11,977 nucleotides of DNA, taken from positions 1-11,977 of the forward strand of contig JBGQAU010000087.1 of the NCBI GenBank assembly GCA_041494445.1, in the 5' to 3' direction. This DNA is from JAIQFR01 sp041494445. Lineage in GTDB: Bacteria > Acidobacteriota > Polarisedimenticolia > Polarisedimenticolales > JAIQFR01. Within the stretch, counting starts at the first letter, position 1, and the number at the start of each line of letters is the position of its first letter. A program made the translations under genes and the position numbers. Shown one piece after another: positions 1 through 6,948 of the stretch. The notes under the pieces were generated by a model that did not search any database, was not told the origin of the DNA, and saw only the letters and a list, made by a program, of their open reading frames with translations.

Positions 1-3
1 CGT

Positions 4-777
4 ATGGAACTCATGGAGATGAGGGCGGCCCACCGGCTGCTCGCCTCGTTCGACTACCCGCCGGGGTGCGTGGAGCGCGGCTACGCCGGAAGAACGCTCC
101 ACGTCGACCTCACGGAGAACCGGATCGAGGCCAGGCCGGTCACACGGTACATGAAGGACATCTTCACGGGCGGAAAGGGGTTCGACCTGTACTTGATGTG
201 GCACTCCGTCCCGGGCCCCATCGCGTGGGACGACCCGCGGAACGGGCTGTACTTTTCCGCCGGACCGCTGGGCGGGACGCCCTACTTCTCGGGCTCGGGC
301 AAGTGCCTCGTCACGGGGATTTCCCCGACCACCGGCTCCGTGATGGACTCGAACGTGGGCGGGCACTTCGGGCCGCTGCTCAAGTTCGCGGGCTTCGACG
401 CGCTCGAGGTGCGTGGGAAGGCCTCGGAGTTCGTGCTCCTCGTCATCGACGGGGACGAGCACCGGGTGACCATCGAGACGGCGCCGCACGAGGCGTTCAA
501 CAGCTACGACGTCGCCGGTCAGCTCCACCGCATGTACGCGAGGAGCCCCGAGGAGCTGCAGAGCCTCTCGGTCGTCTCCGCGGGGCAGGGCGCGGTGCAC
601 ACCCTCATCGGCTGCCTCAACGTCTCGTTCTACGACTGGAAGCGCAGGGAGCCCCGTCTCAAGCAGGCCGGCCGGGGAGGCCTCGGCACCGTGATGATGG
701 ACAAGAAGCTCAAGGCGATCGTCGCCAAGTCGGTCGAGAACCGTCCCCGCTGGTCCCTGGCGGTCGAGGCGCCCTGA
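4..777 (+). CDS. Stand-alone N-terminal domain of an aldehyde:ferredoxin oxidoreductase (AOR) family tungstoenzyme
   Basis: The 257-aa protein matches only AOR domain 1, the part that cradles the bis-pyranopterin tungsten cofactor. Full AOR proteins have about 600 residues. Seen motifs: GYAGRTLHVDLT (26-37), GGKGF (56-60), GPLGGTPYFSGSGK (87-100), SPTTG (107-111), DSNVGGHFG (115-123), AGFDALEVRGKA (129-140) and the domain-closing GRGGLGTVMMDKKLKAIV (223-240). Only 17 residues follow that last motif before TGA, so the protein stops at the natural domain boundary rather than mid-fold. The missing AOR domains 2/3 lie in the fusion protein at 3226-5211, and the two probably assemble into one active site. 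The start is uncertain: ATG at 4, 13 or 19, or GTG at 70, are possible, and the frame is open to the window edge. About 25 residues precede the usual AOR beginning. First visible gene of the operon; the next gene starts 19 nt downstream. The family and split are clear; the substrate is unknown. Confidence 0.88.
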   Translation: MELMEMRAAHRLLASFDYPPGCVERGYAGRTLHVDLTENRIEARPVTRYMKDIFTGGKGFDLYLMWHSVPGPIAWDDPRNGLYFSAGPLGGTPYFSGSGKCLVTGISPTTGSVMDSNVGGHFGPLLKFAGFDALEVRGKASEFVLLVIDGDEHRVTIETAPHEAFNSYDVAGQLHRMYARSPEELQSLSVVSAGQGAVHTLIGCLNVSFYDWKRREPRLKQAGRGGLGTVMMDKKLKAIVAKSVENRPRWSLAVEAP

Positions 778-796
778 GCGCGACAGGAGTCACTCC

Positions 797-1330
797 ATGG
801 GATGCGTCGTTTGCCGGGACATGATCGATGTCGACGCGATCGTCGACGGGTGGGGCGGCGACGACGAGTTCGTCATCGAGATGCTGCAAGGGGTCCAGGG
901 GCGGTTCCGCTACCTGCCCGAGGCGGCGCTCGAGCGGATCTCGGAGCGCACCGGCGCCGACATGGGCCGCCTCTACCACATCGCAACGTTCTACAAGGCG
1001 TTCTCGCTTACGCCCCGCGGGGAGGTCGCGATCCAGGTCTGCACCGGCACGGCCTGCCACGTCCAGGGCTCGGTCCGCGTGATCGAGGCGTTCAGCCGCG
1101 AGCTCGGCGTGCAGCCGGGCAAGAGCACGAAAGACCTCAAGTTCAGTCTCGACGGCGTCCGGTGTCTCGGCTGCTGCGGGCTGGCGCCGGTGGTGACGAT
1201 CGGGCCCGATCTGATCGGCGGGGTGGACTCCTCCAAGGTCCCCCGCCTGATCAAGAAGTACGGCAGGATCCCCGCGGCCTCGACGAAGAAGACGGCGAAG
1301 GCCGGCGCCGGGGAGAGAGCCGATGCCTAA
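797..1330 (+). CDS. NuoE/HydC-like thioredoxin-fold [2Fe-2S] subunit of an NAD(H)-linked oxidoreductase
   Basis: This 177-aa protein belongs to the 24-kDa (NuoE/HoxE/HydC/HndA) family. An N-terminal helical domain (about 10-75, with the family-like stretch LYHIATFYKAFSLTPRG) precedes a thioredoxin-like domain. The [2Fe-2S] ligands are Cys82 and Cys87 (CTGTAC) and Cys123 and Cys127 (CLGCC, where the usual form is CLGAC). In the family this subunit docks on NuoF and passes or stores electrons from FMN. The start is supported by AGGAG at 785-789, 7 nt before the ATG. Unusual points are a Cys3/Cys6 pair at the N terminus (MGCVVC), an extra Cys126 beside a ligand, and a Lys/Ala-rich tail (163-177). 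The last 8 nt overlap the next gene, which suggests translational coupling. The cytoplasmic complex partners are the gene products on either side. Confidence 0.93.
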   Translation: MGCVVCRDMIDVDAIVDGWGGDDEFVIEMLQGVQGRFRYLPEAALERISERTGADMGRLYHIATFYKAFSLTPRGEVAIQVCTGTACHVQGSVRVIEAFSRELGVQPGKSTKDLKFSLDGVRCLGCCGLAPVVTIGPDLIGGVDSSKVPRLIKKYGRIPAASTKKTAKAGAGERADA

Positions 1331-3206
1331 GGTGACGCTCGACAACCTCGATGCCGTAGCACAGCAGGCCGAGCGGGAGCGCGCCGGGTACAAGGCGATG
1401 CTCATGGTGTGCGCCGGGACCGGGTGCGTGTCGGCCAAGTCGCTGCCGATCCGCGACGCGTTGCGGGGGGAGATCGACCGCCGCGGGCTCGGGAGCGCGA
1501 TCAAGGTGGTCGCGACCGGCTGCAACGGGTTCTGCGCGCACGGCCCGATCTGCGTGGTGGAGCCCGAGGGGGTGTTCTACGAGCGGCTCAAGGCCGAGGC
1601 GGTGCCGGAGCTGATCGAGTCGCACTTCGTGAAGGGCAAGCCGCTCGAGAAGTTCCTGTACCGGAAGAACGGGAAGGAGCGGCCGATTCCGCTCGAGAAG
1701 GACATCGAGTTCTTCGCCAAGCAGCACTGCATCGCCCTCAGGAACCGCGGCAAGATCGATCCCGAGAACATCGCGGACGCCATCCGCGCCGGCGCCTATC
1801 GCGCGATCCACAAGGTCCTCCGGGAGGGAGCCGACGGCGACGCGATCGTGGCGCAGATCGTCCGGTCCGGCATTCGCGGGCGCGGCGGGGGCGGGTTCCC
1901 GACCGGGCTCAAGTGGAAATCCTGCCTCGAGGCGGCGCGCAAGCGCGGCGTCCCGCCGTTCGTCGTCTGCAACGGCGACGAGGGCGATCCCGGTGCGTTC
2001 ATGGACCGCAGCATCGTCGAGGCCGACCCCCACGCCGTCATCGAGGGGATGCTGATCGGTGCTAAGGCCGTCGGGGCGACGGAGGGCTTCGTCTACATCC
2101 GCCTCGAGTACCCGCTGGCCCTGGAGCGCCTGCGCAAGGCGATCGCCGAGGCGCGCGAATGGGGGCTCCTCGGCACGGGGATCCTGGGCACGGACATGGA
2201 GTTCGACATCAGGATCCACCAGGGGGCGGGCGCGTTCGTGTGCGGCGAGTCGACCGCGCTGATGGCCTCGATGGAAGGCCGCCCCGGCGAGCCGCGCGCC
2301 AAGTACGTCCACACGGTCGAGTACGGTTACCGCAACCAGCCCACCGTCCTCAACAACGTGGAGACCTGGGCCAACATCCCGCAGATCATCCGGCGCGGCC
2401 CGGAGTGGTTCGCCTCGATCGGCACGGGCGACGTGTCCCTGTCGCCGTGGGGCGGCAGCTCGGGCACGAAGGTCTTCTCCCTCGTCGGGAACGTGAGGAA
2501 CTCCGGGCTCGTCGAGGTCCCGATGGGGATCACGCTTCGCGAGATCGTGTTCGACATCGGGGGCGGCATCCCCGACGGGCGCTCGTTCAAGGCGGTGCAG
2601 ACCGGCGGCCCGTCGGGCGGCTGCCTGCCCGAGTCCAAGCTCGACCTTCCGGTGGACTTCGACACGCTCGTCGAGGCGGGTTCCATGATGGGCTCGGGCG
2701 GCATGATCGTCATGGACGACCGGACCTGCATGGTCGACGTCGCGCGCTACTTCGTCGACTTCCTGTGCGACGAATCGTGCGGCAAGTGCACGCCGTGCCG
2801 CGAGGGCCTCGTCAACCTCCGCGAGGTCTTGACGCGGATCACGCGGGGCGAGGGCCGCGAGAGCGACCTCGGGTTGCTCGAGGACCTGGGCGCGGTGCTC
2901 ACCGACGGCTCGCTGTGCGGTCTCGGCCAGACCGCCGCCAATCCGGTCCTCTCCACGGTCCGAAACTTCCGCGAGGAGTACGAGGCCCACATCCACGACC
3001 GCCGCTGCCCCGCGGGGATCTGCAAGGATCTCGTGAAGTACTCGATCTCCTTCGAGTGCACCGGGTGCGGGGCCTGCGTCAAGGTCTGCCCGACGAATGC
3101 CATCACGGGCGAGACGAAGAAGCTCCACCTGATCGACGAGGTGCTGTGCATCAAGTGCGGAACCTGCATGGACGTCTGCAAGTTTGACGCCGTGAAGGTC
3201 CAGTGA
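1323..3206 (+). CDS. NuoF/HydB-like NADH-binding FMN/FeS subunit with extra [2Fe-2S] and 2x[4Fe-4S] domains
   Basis: The 627-aa diaphorase subunit has the HydB/HndC-type domain order. It has an N-terminal thioredoxin-like [2Fe-2S] domain with Cys30, Cys35 (CAGTGC) and Cys67, Cys71 (CNGFC). The FMN/NADH core follows, with GRGGGGFPTGLKW (186-198), NGDEGDPGAF (217-226) and GAGAFVCGESTALMASMEGRPGEPR-type sequence near 301-325. The N3-type [4Fe-4S] cluster is held by Cys486, Cys489, Cys492 (SCGKCTPC) and the distal Cys532. The C-terminal ferredoxin domain carries two complete [4Fe-4S] motifs, Cys579/582/585/589 and Cys609/612/615/619. Known relatives oxidise NADH or reduce NAD+ at FMN, and in HydABC-type enzymes this subunit is central to electron bifurcation. 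The start ATG overlaps the upstream stop, and GGAG at 1312-1315 is 7 nt before it. Within this operon it should connect the AOR tungsten site to NAD(H); bifurcation to ferredoxin is inference. Confidence 0.95.
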   Translation: MPKVTLDNLDAVAQQAERERAGYKAMLMVCAGTGCVSAKSLPIRDALRGEIDRRGLGSAIKVVATGCNGFCAHGPICVVEPEGVFYERLKAEAVPELIESHFVKGKPLEKFLYRKNGKERPIPLEKDIEFFAKQHCIALRNRGKIDPENIADAIRAGAYRAIHKVLREGADGDAIVAQIVRSGIRGRGGGGFPTGLKWKSCLEAARKRGVPPFVVCNGDEGDPGAFMDRSIVEADPHAVIEGMLIGAKAVGATEGFVYIRLEYPLALERLRKAIAEAREWGLLGTGILGTDMEFDIRIHQGAGAFVCGESTALMASMEGRPGEPRAKYVHTVEYGYRNQPTVLNNVETWANIPQIIRRGPEWFASIGTGDVSLSPWGGSSGTKVFSLVGNVRNSGLVEVPMGITLREIVFDIGGGIPDGRSFKAVQTGGPSGGCLPESKLDLPVDFDTLVEAGSMMGSGGMIVMDDRTCMVDVARYFVDFLCDESCGKCTPCREGLVNLREVLTRITRGEGRESDLGLLEDLGAVLTDGSLCGLGQTAANPVLSTVRNFREEYEAHIHDRRCPAGICKDLVKYSISFECTGCGACVKVCPTNAITGETKKLHLIDEVLCIKCGTCMDVCKFDAVKVQ

Positions 3207-3225
3207 GCCCGAGAGGAAGCCCCAG

Positions 3226-5211
3226 ATGATCCAGGTCACGATCGACGGCAAGACCACCGAGGTCGCCCCCGGCACGACGATCCTGGCGGCCGCGAGGAAA
3301 ATCGGGATCTCGATCCCCGCGCTCTGCGACAGCGAGATGGTGGAGCCCTACGGAGCCTGCCGGGTGTGCAGTGTCGAGATCGACGACGGGCGGCGCAAAC
3401 GCATCGTCACCGCCTGCAACTACCCGCTGGACAAGCCGGTGAATGTGGCCACGGGGAGCGACCGCGCGCTCCGGGTCCGCCGCCTCGTCCTCGAGATGAT
3501 GCTCGCGCGCTGGCCCAACGTGAAGGTCGTCCGGGATCTCGCGCGGGAGGCGGGGCTCACCGCCGCGCGCTTCGTTCACCCGAGGCGCAACGAGAGCGAG
3601 CACGCCTGCATCCTCTGCGGCCTGTGCGTCCGGCTCTGCCATGAGGGGGTCTGGCACAAGATCCTTGCCTTCGAGGGGCGCGGCGACTCCCGCAAGGTGA
3701 CGATGCCCTACGGGAAGCAGCCTAAAGAGTGCGTCGGCTGCATGCAGTGCGCCTCGATCTGCCCGACGGGAGCGATCCGGTTCGTGAACGACCCGAACCA
3801 CCCGGTCGACGCCGAGCGCATCCGGCGCGCCGGCTCGGAGCTCACCCGGGAGGTCCTGGTGCTCGACAGCAGCCAATGCCACATGCGCGAAGTCGGCACG
3901 GCGCACCTCGTCGAGGTCATGAACGACTACGATCTCCTGCCGGTGATGAACTACAAGTTCGGGGCGCACGCCGACACGCACAAGATCGCCTCGGACAAGT
4001 TCATCAAGATCTTCACCCAGGGGGTCGCGGACGGCTGCTCCCTCGGCTGCGACATGGCGTGCGCCAAGGCGGTCGAGGGGCATCGGCTCCGCACCGGACC
4101 CGACAAGGGCAAGAGCGTCCTGGTGGACGGTCCCGAGTACGAGACCGCCTCGGGCTGCGGCAGCAACATCGGGGTCTTCGAGCCGTGGGCGATCGTGGAG
4201 ATCAACTACTACTGCGACCAATACGGCGTCGACACGATCTCGTTCGGCACGCTGATGGCGTTCGTCATGGAGTGCTACGAGGCGGGGATCCTGAACGAGG
4301 AGCGGACGGGCGGGATCGACCTTCGCTTCGGAAGCGTGGACGGCACCCTCGAGGTGCTGCACCAGATGGGGCGCGGGGAGGGCTTCGGCCTGATCGCGGG
4401 GCAGGGAATCCGCCGGATGAAGAAGATCTTCGTCGAGCGCTTCGGCGCGGACCCGGCGTTCGTCCAGGACATCGGGATGGAGGCGAAGGGGCTCGAGTAC
4501 TCCGAGTACGTGACCAAGGAGTCGCTGGCGCAGCAGGGCGGCTACGGGATCGCCCTCAAGGGACCGCAGCACGACGAGGCGTGGCTCATCTTCATGGACA
4601 TGGTGAACAAGCAGATCCCGACGTTCGAGGACAAGGCGGAGGCGCTCCACTATTTCCCGATGTGGCGCACCTGGTTCGGGCTCAACGGCCTGTGCAAGCT
4701 CCTGTGGAACGACGTCGAGCCGGAGGACAACGCCGAGTCCGGCGCGCCGGCGAAGGTGCCCAGGCACGTTCAGGGGTACTGCGAGTTCGTCGCCGGGATG
4801 ACCGGCAAGGAGGTCACGCCCGACGACCTCATCACCCAGAGCGAGCGCGTGTACAACTTCCAGCGGATCTTCAACCTGAAGGTGGGCTACGGGCGGCGCC
4901 GGCACGATGCGATCCCCTATCGCTCCCAGGGCCCCGTCACCGCCGAGGAATACCTCTCGCGGCAGGACCGGTACGACAAGCAGCTCCGGGAGGAGATCGG
5001 CCTCGATCCCGCGACGATGACGCTGGACGATAGGCGCGGAGCGCTCCGGCGGCATCGCGAGGAGCGCTACGAGAAGCTCCTCGACGCGGTCTACAAGCGG
5101 CGGGGCTGGACCTCCGACGGGATCCCCACCCTCGCCAAGGCCCGCGCCCTCGGCATCGACAAGGTCGAGGGGCTCGTGGAGCTGCTCGCGGCGCACGGAG
5201 TCACGGAATAG
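3226..5211 (+). CDS. Fusion of a NuoG/HydA-like FeS domain to the C-terminal domains of AOR (catalytic W subunit)
   Basis: This 661-aa protein starts with a ferredoxin-fold [2Fe-2S] domain (Cys34, Cys45, Cys48, Cys64), as in NuoG and HydA. Two [4Fe-4S] motifs follow: Cys128/131/134/138 and Cys169/172/175/179. From about residue 215 it becomes AOR domains 2/3. The AOR [4Fe-4S] ligands appear as Cys271/275/279 (CSLGCDMAC) plus distal Cys490 in LNGLCK. A pterin-binding DxxGL(C/D)-like motif is seen as D331-QYGV-D336. The second copy reads GLNGLC (485-490) and lacks the usual leading Asp. The His-Cys3 N5 cluster of NuoG is gone: the region aligning with HPxDCPxC reads WPNVKVVR (96-103). No AOR domain 1 is present; it is encoded at 4-777. 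ATG 3226 has an AGAGGAAG stretch (3212-3219) upstream and lies 19 nt after the previous stop. The C-terminal 100 residues or so are charged and helical-looking. By domain order this is the catalytic subunit, with AOR replacing the H-cluster domain of HydA. The substrate is unknown; an aldehyde or a BamB-type acyl-CoA are options. Confidence 0.92.
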   Translation: MIQVTIDGKTTEVAPGTTILAAARKIGISIPALCDSEMVEPYGACRVCSVEIDDGRRKRIVTACNYPLDKPVNVATGSDRALRVRRLVLEMMLARWPNVKVVRDLAREAGLTAARFVHPRRNESEHACILCGLCVRLCHEGVWHKILAFEGRGDSRKVTMPYGKQPKECVGCMQCASICPTGAIRFVNDPNHPVDAERIRRAGSELTREVLVLDSSQCHMREVGTAHLVEVMNDYDLLPVMNYKFGAHADTHKIASDKFIKIFTQGVADGCSLGCDMACAKAVEGHRLRTGPDKGKSVLVDGPEYETASGCGSNIGVFEPWAIVEINYYCDQYGVDTISFGTLMAFVMECYEAGILNEERTGGIDLRFGSVDGTLEVLHQMGRGEGFGLIAGQGIRRMKKIFVERFGADPAFVQDIGMEAKGLEYSEYVTKESLAQQGGYGIALKGPQHDEAWLIFMDMVNKQIPTFEDKAEALHYFPMWRTWFGLNGLCKLLWNDVEPEDNAESGAPAKVPRHVQGYCEFVAGMTGKEVTPDDLITQSERVYNFQRIFNLKVGYGRRRHDAIPYRSQGPVTAEEYLSRQDRYDKQLREEIGLDPATMTLDDRRGALRRHREERYEKLLDAVYKRRGWTSDGIPTLAKARALGIDKVEGLVELLAAHGVTE

Positions 5212-5213
5212 CG

Positions 5214-5414
5214 ATGACGCTCACGGTCAACGGCGAGCCGCATCCGTGGCGCGAGGGGCTCACGGTCGAGGCGCTCCTGAAGGAAAAGACCTTCTCCTTC
5301 CCGCTGAAGATCGTCTTCGTGAACAAGCGGCTCGTGAAGAAGGGCGAGCAGTCCGTAACACTTCTCGAGGACGGCGACGTCGTCGAGGTCGTCCATCTGA
5401 TCGGCGGCGGCTAG
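5214..5414 (+). CDS. ThiS/MoaD-family ubiquitin-like sulfur carrier protein
   Basis: The 66-aa protein has the beta-grasp sulfur-carrier pattern: TVNGEPHPW at the N terminus, LTVEALL (16-22), then LLEDGDVVEVVHLIGGG at the C terminus. Family members carry a thiocarboxylate on the terminal glycine after adenylation by a ThiF/MoeB enzyme. ThiS feeds thiazole synthesis and MoaD feeds the dithiolene of molybdopterin/tungstopterin. Its place 2 nt after the catalytic subunit gene and before tupABC, with a ThiF/MoeB gene ending the operon, favours a tungstopterin role. No thiG, thiC or thiazole gene is nearby. By sequence alone it looks at least as much ThiS as MoaD. The start overlaps nothing but is so close to the upstream stop that reinitiation is likely. 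Confidence 0.9.
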   Translation: MTLTVNGEPHPWREGLTVEALLKEKTFSFPLKIVFVNKRLVKKGEQSVTLLEDGDVVEVVHLIGGG

Positions 5415-5423
5415 TCTCCCGAG

Positions 5424-5449
5424 TCCTCGACCCGATTCCATCCCGAGGA
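5424..5449 (+). repeat. Inverted repeat overlapping the tupA ribosome-binding site
   Basis: TCCTCG (5424-5429) is perfectly complementary to CGAGGA (5444-5449), with a 14-nt loop. The right arm includes the start of the tupA Shine-Dalgarno sequence (AGGAGG, 5446-5451), so folding of the mRNA would hide it. A 6-bp match is easily found by chance in DNA this GC-rich, so a regulatory role is only a suggestion. Confidence 0.3.
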
Positions 5450-5451
5450 GG
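5446..5451 (+). promoter_or_regulatory. Shine-Dalgarno site deciding the tupA start
   Basis: AGGAGG lies 4 nt before ATG 5456. The reading frame is open back to an ATG at 5246, but that stretch lies inside the sulfur-carrier gene and encodes an Arg-rich, non-conserved peptide. The strong site and the signal peptide that follows fix the start at 5456. Confidence 0.8.
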
Positions 5452-5455
5452 GCTC

Positions 5456-6268
5456 ATGTCGAAGCGTCCGATCGCGATGTCGGTTCTCGCGGGCCTTCTC
5501 CTGCTGGCACCGGTCGCGCTCGCGGCGGACTCGCTGATCCTCGCCACCACCACGAGCACCCAGGACTCCGGTCTCCTCGACGTGCTTCTCCCCGCCTTCG
5601 AGGCCCGGTTCCGGACGAAGGTCAAGACCATCGCCGTCGGCTCCGGCGAGGCGATCGCCATGGGGCGCCGGGGGGACGCCGACGTGCTGCTCGTCCACTC
5701 GAAGGCGGCCGAGGACGCGTTCGTGGCCGAGGGGTACGGCTCGCTCCGCCTCGACGTCATGCACAACGATTTCCTGGTGGTCGGGCCGGCCGCCGACCCC
5801 GCGAGCGCAAAGGACCTCGAGGTCGCCGAGGCGCTCAAGAAGATCGCCACTGCAAGAGCGGCGTTCATCTCCCGCGGCGACCAGTCCGGCACGCACAGGA
5901 AGGAGCTGGACCTCTGGAAGAAGGCGGGTGTCGACCCCGCGGGGCAGGGCTGGTACGTCGCGACCGGCCAGGGCATGGGCGAGACGGCCCGCATCGCCTC
6001 CGAGAAGCGGGCCTACACGCTGATCGACCGGGGAACCTATCTCGCGATGAAGGCCAAGCTCGACCTCCTGACCGTGGCCGAGGGCGGCGCGGACCTCCTG
6101 AACAGCTACCGCGTGATCGTCGTCAACCCGGAGAAGCACCCGAAAGTCCACGCCGCCGGGGCCCGGAAGTTCGCCGAGTGGCTCGTGAGTCCCGAGGCAC
6201 AGAAGATGATCGGCGATTTCGGCCGCGAGAGATTCGGCCGGTCCCTGTTCGTCCCGGACGCGAAGTGA
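5456..6268 (+). CDS. tupA: Tungstate ABC transporter substrate-binding protein TupA
   Basis: This 270-aa protein is the periplasmic or extracytoplasmic receptor for tungstate. The signal peptide is clear: basic MSKRP, a hydrophobic core, and a cleavage site near ALA-A/D (about residues 21-25). The mature protein opens with the TupA hallmark ATTTSTQDSGLLDVLLP (30-46), whose TTTS residues (31-34) contact the oxyanion in the family. Further family motifs are GSGEAIAMGRRGDADVLLVHS (62-82), HNDFLVVGP (103-111), SRGDQSGTH (139-147) and a GQGMGETARIA segment followed by YTLIDRGTYL. These match TupA rather than ModA. Length is normal. The 3' end overlaps tupB by 4 nt (GTGA). Its presence beside an AOR-type enzyme supports tungsten, not molybdenum, as the metal. 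Confidence 0.95.
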   Translation: MSKRPIAMSVLAGLLLLAPVALAADSLILATTTSTQDSGLLDVLLPAFEARFRTKVKTIAVGSGEAIAMGRRGDADVLLVHSKAAEDAFVAEGYGSLRLDVMHNDFLVVGPAADPASAKDLEVAEALKKIATARAAFISRGDQSGTHRKELDLWKKAGVDPAGQGWYVATGQGMGETARIASEKRAYTLIDRGTYLAMKAKLDLLTVAEGGADLLNSYRVIVVNPEKHPKVHAAGARKFAEWLVSPEAQKMIGDFGRERFGRSLFVPDAK

Positions 6269-6948
6269 CCCCGATCGCGGAGGCGGTCCGCTCGGTCCTC
6301 GCCGCTCGCGGGGAGCTCGCGGGCATTCTCGCGCTCTCGCTCCTCGTCTCCGGCGCGGCCGTCGTCGCCGCCATGGCCCTGGGCGTCCCCGCCGGGATCT
6401 TCCTCGCGCTACGCCGCTTCCCCGGGCGGCGCGTGCTGGTCACCCTCGTCAACACCGGGATGGGGCTTCCGCCGGTCGTGGTGGGGCTCTTCGTGTTCCT
6501 CCTGCTCGCGCGCTCGGGGCCCTTCGGTGCGCTGGAGATTCTCTACACGCCGTGGGCGATGGTCCTGGCGCAGATCGTCATCGCCACCCCGCTCGTGACC
6601 GGCATCACGCTCGCCGCTATCCAGGGCCTCGACCCGCGCGTCCACCTGCAGATCCTCTCGCTCGGCGCCTCGAGGCTCCAGTGCCACTGGAAGCTCGTCC
6701 AGGAAGCGCGGCTCTCTCTCGTGGCGGCGCTCGCGGCCGGGTTCGGTTCGATCATCTCCGAGGTCGGTGCCGTCATGATCGTGGGGGGGAACATCCGGGG
6801 CCAGACGCGCGTGATGACGACGGCGATCGTCCTCGAGACGCGGCAGGGGGACTTCGCAGCCGCGGTCGTTCTCGGCGCGATCCTGCTGCTGCTGACCATG
6901 CTGTTCAACTGGCTGTTCACCTGGATCCAGCAGAGGCAGAAGGGATGA
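6265..6948 (+). CDS. tupB: Tungstate ABC transporter permease TupB
   Basis: The integral membrane subunit has 227 aa from GTG 6265, which overlaps the tupA stop in GTGA. About five hydrophobic segments are visible, near 18-50, 57-82, 96-118, 147-175 and 188-220. The permease coupling region SLGASRLQCHWKL...SEVGAVMIVGGNI (132-187) is typical of the TupB/ModB/CysTW type, and it contacts the ATPase in the family. The frame is open upstream to ATG 6178, but that would lie within tupA and add an Arg-rich hydrophilic leader, so the GTG start is preferred. The Shine-Dalgarno site is weak (GGA at 6256-6258), consistent with translational coupling to tupA. The length fits the family. Confidence 0.92.
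   Translation: MTPIAEAVRSVLAARGELAGILALSLLVSGAAVVAAMALGVPAGIFLALRRFPGRRVLVTLVNTGMGLPPVVVGLFVFLLLARSGPFGALEILYTPWAMVLAQIVIATPLVTGITLAAIQGLDPRVHLQILSLGASRLQCHWKLVQEARLSLVAALAAGFGSIISEVGAVMIVGGNIRGQTRVMTTAIVLETRQGDFAAAVVLGAILLLLTMLFNWLFTWIQQRQKG

Noticed and set aside
4..777. AOR gene truncated by frameshift or deletion (pseudogene)
   Set aside because: The protein ends just after the conserved end of domain 1, and the missing domains are intact, with their Cys ligands, in the same operon. That points to a true split.
1251..3275. 674-aa minus-strand ORF opposite the NuoF-like gene
   Set aside because: It is Asp/Arg/Ala/Val-rich shadow translation of a GC-rich gene. The + strand frame has complete family motifs throughout.
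3151..5196. 681-aa minus-strand ORF opposite the AOR fusion gene
   Set aside because: It mirrors the real gene on the other strand. No recognisable motifs, and the + strand protein is unmistakable.
5246..5455. N-terminal extension of TupA from ATG 5246
   Set aside because: It would overlap the sulfur-carrier gene and bury the signal peptide behind an Arg-rich leader. A strong Shine-Dalgarno site marks ATG 5456.
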